64,000 nucleotides of DNA. Origin: Endomychus coccineus. Lineage: Eukaryota; Arthropoda; Insecta; Coleoptera; Endomychidae. Made by a program: the position numbers and the translations under genes. This document shows positions 56,641 through 64,000 of the stretch, piece after piece (the stretch's first letter is position 1; each line of letters starts with the position of its first letter). The notes beneath the pieces are model-generated. The model was not told the origin of the DNA. It saw only the letters and a list, made by a program, of their open reading frames with translations, and did no database searches. The stretch lies in assembly GCA_958510875.1 (NCBI GenBank), contig OY294068.1, forward strand, positions 85,227,043 to 85,291,042, in the 5' to 3' direction.

Positions 56641-57004
56641 CATTTGCTCGCTGATAGAGCTGGAGTGAACTACGGGAGAAAATGTTTCTTCATATTGCAA
56701 ACTTGGAGTCTGAGAATATGCCTTGTACAGAAGTCGGGCTTCATATTCCTCAATTTTTCTAGTTGTTGTGCGCTGTGTCTTAAATATACGTTTACTCTTG
56801 ATTGTATTCTTGCTAGGAGTATGTGAGCAGAGATATCACGTTTCATTTTCATTATTTGATTTCATTGGACAATCTCTTCGACAGTTCTCATTTTTATAGT
56901 AATACATAATTCAGGTTCAGAGGAACCATGCTGAGCCCATAACCTGTTAGCAGAACGTGGTTAACTCGAAGATACTAATTTTAATTATCCTTTTGTGAAA
57001 ATTT

Positions 57005-57920
57005 CAACTATCTCGAATCCAATTCAAGCAATATGATGGCAATATTCGGGATTGATTAAGTTTTTGATCACACTTTAAGAAGGTATCATGTCGATTCAGA
57101 GATAGATGATTGCGATAAAATAGAATATTTATTACATGCTACTGTACCGAGCAGTCGCGCACGTCAGATTGTAGAAAGTTTCCCGAATCTTGATGAAAAC
57201 TACGAGAAAATAGTTGAATGTATGGTTTGGACGTGAAGACTTATAAATTGGATTTTATGTGAGAGAGTTGCTAAGGTCAGTCCTGAATGTCGAGGTTTAA
57301 TCGGAAAGGAAATTCGAAGCGGCAAATAGAGACACAATTAAGAGCTCTTGATACGTTAGGTATTACGTCCGATAAGTATGGAGCTTTATTATTCCCACTT
57401 ATCGAGTCGTGTTTGCCATCAGAACTAATCAGGCTTTGGCAGCGATCTCCATATAATTCAAGCAGTAACATCGATAATGAAAATATTGATAATGATGCTC
57501 CAAGTATACACAGCAACGTGAGTAAGTAATGACTTTCCGCTCGAAATTAGACTAAGAAACTTAATGCAACTTTTACGCTTAGAAGTAGAAAACAAACAAA
57601 GAATAGACTTAGCTAGTGAAGGTTTCGGTTTCAGCTGAGAACGAGAAATATTGATTGGTTAGGTGCATCAGTGGTAAGAAGAGTTTCCGAAATTGAGTAC
57701 CAGCAAAAATGATGACCGCCGCCGGAGAAGTCAATACCGATGTCGCTAGCTGTATATTTTGCTCTGGGAATCATGGAAGCGGATAATGTTTCAAAACACA
57801 AGATATGACTTTCAATGAACCCAAAATTATTTTGATTGAGAAAAAGGCGTATTTCAAATGTTTCAAAATTGTACATTCGTCACGTGAGTGTAGAACAGGT
57901 TTGAAATATTTCGTACGTAC
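57005..57920 (+). pseudogene. BEL/Pao Gag remnant
   Basis: DKIEYLLHATVPSSRARQIV followed by ESFPNLDENYEKIVECM, then in another frame IETQLRALDTLGITSDKYGA and LFPLIESCLPSELIRLWQRS (57325-57460). These are conserved BEL/Pao Gag blocks. Confidence 0.78.
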
Positions 57921-57968
57921 CGTGTCATAATTTGCCCAATCAAAAAACAGTGTAAGGTTCAAGAAGAT

Positions 57969-58193
57969 GTGCTAAAAGTGAATGCCATGGCAAATCAAAC
58001 TAGCTCGCATCTATTCCTTCAGACTTTGGGAATAAATGTTCGAGGTGCGAATGGAACGAAGTTTATAAGAGCACTAATTGATTCAGGCAGTCAAAGGAGT
58101 TATATTTTGGAATCCACTGTTTCATTGTTGAACCTGAACTCTAGGAGAGCAGAAAAAATTACTCATTGCTTATTTGAAAATACAGAAATATAA
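57969..58193 (+). pseudogene. BEL/Pao protease remnant
   Basis: HLFLQTLGINVRGANGTKFI followed by RALIDSGSQRSYILE with the Asp-Ser-Gly active site of BEL/Pao proteases. Frame ends at a TAA. Confidence 0.82.
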
Positions 58194-58479
58194 AACACGT
58201 ATTATTGTTATGACGTCACAATTGTTAGTAGCAATTATAGTTATATTTTTGAGGTATTAGATCAACAGAATATCTGCAATGAAGTGTCACCAGTATTATA
58301 TGGTTCTTGGATGAAAGAGTTAACGTTTCTCAGAGTGAATGTTTCTGATGTATGTACTCTATGTATGTTCCAGGAATTGGAGAACCATTTGAGACAATAA
58401 CAGGGCATGATATGGCTATGGCAGTCACAGAACTTTTTAATGAAACAAAGGTTACCGTGGATTTCTGATCGTCTTACTC

Positions 58480-59700
58480 TACCTACAAATTATGCGATTG
58501 ATAAAAAAAGAAACTAGCAAATACACTAGAAAAGCTTGATAAACAAAACATGACTTCAAGATATTCGGAAGTACTCAAGGAGTGAAAACATTCAAATATG
58601 AAAAAACTGATGCCGATCATACTCAAGGACATATCTGACCTCATCGGCCAGAGATTAAAGAGAGCTCGACAACGGCGATCAGACCTATATTTAAAGCGTC
58701 TGCACATGAGAAAGACATCCTCTTTCACCGATGTCTTCAAAAAGGGAAAAACTTAATCTAAGGAATCCCTACCACCCTGAATAGGTTTCGAGAGCATGAG
58801 ATAAGAGTCATATCAGATATCAAAAAGGCGTTCTCTCAAATTACTATTAATCCAAAGGATAAACAGGTTTTGGAGTTTTTATGAGTAGAACAGGGAAGTG
58901 GTTTACAGACACCGTAGAGCAGTCAAAATTATGGTTACAAAAGCTGTGGAAAGAAAACGTATCCTGGGATAATGAAGTAGATAATGAGTTTGTCGTACCT
59001 CTCAAGAATTGGATGAAAGATTTACAAAATTTGATAAAAATAGAAATTCCACTATGCAATAAAATTGAAAACACGAAGGAGTAGAATAAAATAAGTATAC
59101 ACACATTTGTCGACGCTTCAAAGTATGCTCATGCTACGGCTGTATATTATAGGGGTGAAATGTGTTAAAAAAGTGTAAGTTTATTTATTGGCGGCTAAGT
59201 CCCTAGTGGCACCTATAGAAAAGGATAATAAGGCTCACCATACCCCGCCTGGAGTTATTGGCTGCTACAATTGGAGCCAGATTATACGCTGATACTATCG
59301 CAGGTATTTATGGAAGTTTCTGGAGCGATTCAACCACTGCAATATCATGAATACAAAGGAACGCAGAGTGGAAAACTTTCTTATACATTGAAGTGAACGA
59401 AATAAGAAAGTTGTTAGCCCAATCTCAATGGTGTCACGTACCAGGAATATACAATGCTGCAGAGTTACCATCACGAGAGTGTATATCCAAGCAACTTTTG
59501 GAGTCCAAATGGTGAGAGGGTCCTTATCGGTTGAATCAAGATGAAAAAATTTCGGCTTATACAAAAGATTTGCCGCTTAAAGAAGAGGAAATTGATATAG
59601 AGAGGAAAAGAAAGTCGGTGGAGACACTTTTGAGTTTGAAGCAAGACAAAACAAATTTATTTATAACCTGACATATAAAAAGAGAATGAGAGAAGATCTG
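58480..59700 (+). pseudogene. BEL/Pao RT and RNase H remnants
   Basis: IPTTLNRFREHEIRVISDIK and KKAFSQITINPKDKQVLEF match the RT palm. WLQKLWKENVSWDNEV and NWMKDLQNLIKIEIPLC match the linker. HTFVDASKYAHATAVYYRGE (about 59105-59160) matches the RNase H start. Stops and gaps throughout; the YVDD region was not found. Confidence 0.72.
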
Positions 59701-59711
59701 GAAGCTTTACA

Positions 59712-60186
59712 ATGGAGGAACTTGAGGAGTCAGAACAGATTATTTTAAAACAAGTGAAAAAGGATAGTTTGAGAGAACTACACTCAAACTCCTCAAATCT
59801 TTCTTATAATGATTATGGTTTGTTAGGATTTAGATCCAGAGTGGTAAATAGACCGGATGAGAGAATCGGTTACAGATTTCCCATCATCTTCCCAAAAAAG
59901 CATCCAATAGTTGATAGTTTTATTCTGGAAAGGGATGAAAGATGTTCACATGTTGGAGTTTAAGGATTACTTGCCATGTTATTAAAGAACTATTGGGTCC
60001 TAGGAGGGAGAAGACCAATAAAGTCAGTGGTGGAAAGATGTACAATATTTAGGAGATTTGACGCGAAGCCGTTTGTTGTTGAACCACCACCACTTCTTAT
60101 CGATAGAGTACGTAATTCGGTATCATTCGCAATTACAGGTGTGGATTCTGCTGGACCACCAATTTTAATATCTGATGAAAAGGCAT
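59712..60186 (+). pseudogene. BEL/Pao integrase, N-terminal piece
   Basis: MEELEESEQIILKQVKKDSL, then YDYG-like NDYGLLGFRSRV, FPIIFPKKHPIVDSF and, after a frame change, NYWVLGGRRPIKSVVERC and SFAITGVDSAGPPILISDEK with the first catalytic Asp. Interrupted at 60187 by the foldback element. Confidence 0.82.
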
Positions 60187-61850
60187 AGAGTATGTGAAAC
60201 CAAAAAATAAGTGATATCGGTAAATTTTTTATGATTTAACGCGACCTCACGAAAATGTTACTTTTGGTGTATGGAACAAAACTCTAAAATTTCTAACTCC
60301 TAAATTGACCGCAACCTTCTTTTTCTTGCCATTTTGTGGTATTTTGGACATTTTTAGGGGAAGTTTGTCAAAAAAAAATTTCTATCTCCAGTTTTATTGG
60401 GAATTAAGGAACCAATCTGGAACCCTTTTATTGTCAATGTTTAAGGAACTCCCAGTTCAAATTTCAAGTTGATCCGACCTCCCCCTTCCTCGCAATATAT
60501 ATGTATATATAAATATATGCATGGGAACTTGCGTGACGACTAACTCGGGCAGTTTCCAACCGATTCAACTGAAATTTGAACTATAGGTAGGTTTTATGCC
60601 CTCAAAACTGTTCTTCTTTTAAGTTAAAATATTGAATAGTTTCCGAGAAATTCGAGTTTAAGTCAATTTTTTAGCTAATTTTCAAATTGAGATATCTCAT
60701 GTCCTTTTCATTCGATTGACATCTGCTTGGCGTCAAAATGTAGGTATTTGAATATTATTTTACGTGGTAATCATCGTTTTTATACCACATCAGCAATATG
60801 ATACTATTATAGGTGATAGATTCTGAGGCAAGTAGTATTTCCAGCAGTACTTCCAGTGTATACAGCGTGGCGAGTTCAAGTGGTCGGAAGAGGAGACAGC
60901 AATAATGTTGAATAAATATGTACAATTTAAAAAAAAATAAAAAGTTTCAAAATTTAAAAAAAAGAAAGAAAAAAAGCCGTATAAGATAGGGTAGTTCATG
61001 AATAATAACTAAACACCCTGGGACGAAACGGTTAATTAAAAAATTTCAAATTGCATCTTACTGAGGAGTCCACCTTTTCTCTTTTTTAATTTCTTTTTAT
61101 TTTTCAATTTTTTTTACTTTTCTTTTAAATTGTACATATTCATCCAATATTATTGCTGTCTTCTCTTCCGACCTCTTGAACTCGCCACGCTGTATACACT
61201 GGAATTACTGAATCAGTCACCTAAAATAGTATCATATTGCTGATGTAGTATAAAAACGATGATCACCACGTGAAAACATATGCAAATACCTACATTTTGA
61301 CGCCAAGCAGATGTCAATCGAATAAAAAGGACATGAGATATCTCAATTTGAAAATTAGCTAAAAAATTGACTTAAACTCGAATTTCTCGGAAACTATTCA
61401 ATATTTTATTTTGACATTTGGAGGGCAGTTTTGAAGGCATAAAACCTACCTTTAGTCCAAATTTTAGCTAAATCGGTTGAAAACTGCTCGAGTTAGCCGT
61501 CACGCAAGTTCTCATTCATTTATGTATATATGTATATATGTCTATTGCGAGGAAGGGGGATGTCGGAATAACTTGATATTTGAACTGGGAGTTCCTTGAG
61601 CATTGACAATGGAAGGGTTCCAGTTTGGTTTCTTAATTCCCAATACAACTGGAGATAGAAATTTTTTTTTTGTGAACTTCCCCTAAAAATGTCCAAAATA
61701 CCCCAAAATGGGAAAAAAGGGGGTTGCGGTCAATTTATGAGGTAGAAATTTCAGACTTTTGTTACATACACCAAAACGAACATTTTCCGTGGGGTCGCGT
61801 TGAATCATAAAAAATTTTCGATCAAAATGTTTCACATACTTCACTATTCA
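60187..61850. mobile_element. Foldback / long-inverted-repeat element
   Basis: Arms of about 785 bp (60189-60976 and 61074-61850), diverged by roughly a tenth, around a 97-bp spacer with poly(A)/poly(T) flanks. Outer ends include AGTATGTGAAAC and AATTTTTTATGATT, then AACGCGACC. It sits inside the BEL/Pao integrase. No transposase frame inside. Both arms retain a Ser-rich coding-looking tail after an acceptor-like TATTATAG. Confidence 0.82.
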
Positions 61851-62560
61851 TAAGTTTTAAAAGGTTTCAGTGCACGGCGTGGTAGGCCGAATGTTATGTA
61901 TTAGTGTTAACGGAATCAACTTCCAAGGAACTGAAAACACGGTTTAGAAATCTGAATTGAGACGATATTCAGCATTAAACGTCTGTGCAACGTGATATAT
62001 CGATATTTGGATATATAATTCATCGACGGCGGCGTGGTGGGGAGGATTTTTTGAAAGACCCATTGGCTATCGTTAACGCTACGTCGCTAACCTAAGCTTC
62101 GAGTGATCTAGCGAACCAATTACTGTGTTAACCTCTGCCATGTTTTTATGCCAACCATCTGATAGTGGGATGCCCGATGTAGAGGAAATCGAAAGAGTTA
62201 ACTTTTCGCGTAGTTTGCGTGAGAAACCGAGACTTTTCGAACTATTGAGTGAAAGATTTCGTTTGGAGTATCTGGGAGGAAACTTTGTCTAAAAAGAAAC
62301 TCAGTGTATCAGTCAGATAAGATCGAGTCATTTCATTGAGTAATAACTTTAGAAGACTTTAGAGAATAGAGTGGCCTCTTGGTCGGGTTATTGGGGTCAA
62401 TCCCGGAGGAGACGGACGTGTGAGACTTGTGCGAGTGAAAAAGATACGAACGAAATATTAAGACCTGTACAATGTTTATATCCGTTGGAATGTGATGTAG
62501 AGACTTCTCCAGGATTAGTTCCAGTAGAGTGAGTTGACGACAAGGAAAATTCAAGACCCA
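61851..62560 (+). pseudogene. BEL/Pao integrase, C-terminal piece
   Basis: LKGFSARRGRPNVMY and, after damage, INFQGTEN (the normal NGTNF box with the second Asp region) at about 61860-61940. Then WWGGFFERPIG at about 62030, SAMFLCQPSDSGMPDVEEIE, SERFRLEYLGG, and finally RVRLVRVKKIRTK near LRPVQCLYPLE. About 30 residues expected between the two integrase pieces are missing. Confidence 0.78.
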
Positions 62561-62564
62561 ATCC

Positions 62565-62860
62565 AGAGTTTGTTATACAAGGTGACACTGAGTCTTTGGG
62601 GAGACAAAATAACGGAGTTAAAACTACTTCAGCCAGATTTATCCGGTGTATTAATCTTCGGTGAGGATTAACATTCATTAACAAAACAAAGATATGCTTG
62701 TTTAGTTATAGAATATGGTACGTACTTATAAATAGGAACAATCACCCTTATTCATTAAAATACTGTCAAACTACTGAGACCTTTCAGCTACTAAGTAACC
62801 ATCATCAGAATAAACTAATGATGGTAGCAAAAAGGTCCACTGTACTGAAACAGTATTTTA
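62565..62860. other. No gene recognised
   Basis: Region between the BEL relic and the hAT terminus. It contains a hammerhead-like core, listed separately. Confidence 0.5.
62782..62808 (-). ncRNA. Hammerhead-like core with exact CTGATGA box
   Basis: Minus strand: CTGATGA, hairpin GGTTAC/GTAGCT with wobble pairs, then GAAA. Both conserved boxes are exact. The cleavage-site context is not clear. Confidence 0.5.
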
Positions 62861-62864
62861 AGCA

Positions 62865-64000
62865 GTGGCGGCTCGTGAACTTTTTAAGAGAGGAGGCTGG
62901 ACACAAAACTTTTTTGTCAAAATATACTCTATTCAGCCAATTAATACTACTTCAGTGACATAATTAATTGTTGCCTAGCAAGAACCAAGGTGGAGGTATG
63001 GAGTTTCTCTTGGCAAGAAATTTCATGTTAATTTTTTGTTTCTAATTTTTTTTTTGAATTTTTGACATTTTTTCTTTTTTTTCGGAATTTTTCATATTTT
63101 GTTTATTAATTTTAATAACTTCTTTTATATATTAACGGAATTCTAAGGTCTTTAGTTTGCGAAAAATGATCAATAATATTATCATAATTATCATTTTGTT
63201 TTAAGTGTTTCACTAAATCTTTTTCAATAGATATTAAACTAACATTGTATAAACGATTTTGGCCCATTGTATTTCGCATGTAATTTTTAATTCGTTTGAG
63301 AGTAGAAAATGATCTCTCCACCGAAGCCGACGTGACAGGAATGGTGACTGTCAGATAAAGAAGTTTATAAAACTGAGGTAAGACTTGTTGCAAATCATTG
63401 TCTATCATATATTTTATCATATCGGCGCCGGCGTGACTGTCGTACTGGCCTAAAATATCTTTATCCGAGTATATTACGCATAATTCATTGTGCAGTGCTT
63501 TTTATAAAAAAAATTATATTTTAGAACTAAGTTATCTAAAAGTGTATATTGGGAAACTCTTTTGAAAAAGATTCGAAAAATCTTTCATTCGTCAGGTCGA
63601 AAAACTTCAATACATGTAAATCGGAAAATCGAATCTCAATTTGACCTTTAATGGTATCTAAAATTTCATAAAAAAGTTGTTTATAATGTAGTTCCTTGTC
63701 TACCAAATTAAATGTTTTCCTCCTTCACGCGGGAGGAGCCTCATCAGTTGAAAAATTTTCAAATAAACTATTGAAATGATATTCTGTATTACGGAAAGTG
63801 GAAATTTTATCAATGAGACGATTCAAACGATCTCTTGAATAAATTATATAAGTGAATTTATGCTGTAAAATTTGAAAAATAAGATCAGTTTTTTCAAATA
63901 TTAATTCAAAAGTATCAAGAAAAACAAAAATTCTTCATTTTCTAAATAAGATTTTAAACCAACCGCAGCATTTAATGAAACCTGATCTGTTGAAAAGTCA
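62865..64000 (-). mobile_element. hAT transposon, terminal part, running off the window
   Basis: CAGTGGCGGCTCGTG at 62865 is a typical hAT terminal inverted repeat. The transposase relic lies on the minus strand from the window end. The other terminus is outside the window, so the 8-bp duplication cannot be checked. Confidence 0.75.
63112..64000 (-). pseudogene. hAT transposase C-terminal part, with stops
   Basis: The frame at 63420-63112 has the hAT dimerisation block (LYLTVTIPVTSASVERSFST, LKRIKNYMRNTMGQNRLYNV). Upstream pieces (NLVDKELHYKQLFYEIL, RFSDLHVLKFFDLTNERFFE, SLNAAVGLKSYLENEEF) belong to the same ZMYM-type transposase but are separated by stops near 63735, 63525 and 63420. The DDE core is outside the window or decayed. 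Confidence 0.78.

Larger units (their letters stand above)
57005..62560 (+). mobile_element. Decayed BEL/Pao LTR retrotransposon, split by a foldback element
   Basis: Gag, protease, RT, RNase H and integrase remnants in BEL/Pao order. The integrase stops at 60186 and resumes at about 61851 beyond a 1.66-kb inverted-repeat element. LTRs were not found. Confidence 0.85.

Noticed and set aside
56670..56852. 60-residue minus-strand frame upstream of the Copia RT relic
   Set aside because: Position fits Copia but no recognisable integrase or RT motif.
59295..59564. 89-residue minus-strand frame
   Set aside because: Lies opposite BEL/Pao RNase H remnants; shadow.

Overview
The window is AT-rich nuclear DNA from an insect. 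The first 5.75 kb is a mitochondrial segment in the ancestral insect gene order: nad1, trnS2, cytb, nad6, trnP, trnT, nad4L, nad4, trnH, nad5, trnF, trnE, trnS1, trnN. It needs the invertebrate mitochondrial code (TGA=Trp, ATA=Met, AGA=Ser). Several of its genes carry frameshifts or stops, and it is joined directly to a TA microsatellite and transposons, so I read it as a nuclear mitochondrial insertion (NUMT). I cannot name the species; order-level placement from these proteins would be a guess.

Layout. 1-5753: NUMT. 5752-13676: (TA)n carrying a full-length, young Ty3/Gypsy LTR retrotransposon with near-identical 1.56-kb LTRs and intact gag and pol. 13669-20811: a cluster of Penelope-like element (PLE) copies in direct and inverted orientation, separated by (TA)n tracts, with a tRNA-like palindrome inside. 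20814-38104: mostly single-copy-looking DNA. It holds a SINE-like repeat, several small palindromic or TIR elements, and one well-supported host-type gene on the minus strand (24467-30295). That gene has five exons and four GT-AG introns, all phase 1, and its continuous frame encodes about 1162 residues including a tyrosine-recombinase-like domain. 38105-43180: a second PLE cluster, a GC-rich fragment of a non-LTR element with a restriction-like endonuclease, an inverted pair carrying hammerhead-ribozyme-like cores, and a tandem array of about 470-bp units each carrying a tRNA-like sequence. 43146-45065: a decayed APE-type non-LTR element. 47800-50945: a decayed Gypsy element. 51830-52135: a minisatellite. 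53066-55200: a 5'-truncated non-LTR element, nearly intact. 55440-56640: a Copia relic. 57005-62560: a BEL/Pao relic interrupted in its integrase by a 1.66-kb foldback element. 62865-64000: the terminal part of a hAT element.

Most of the window is therefore layered mobile DNA. The parts most worth following up are the recombinase-like gene, the recurring hammerhead-like cores in PLE tails and related repeats, the tRNA-bearing repeat units, and the tiny palindromes flanked by perfect 8-bp direct repeats. Coordinates were read by eye and boundaries may be off by a few bases.
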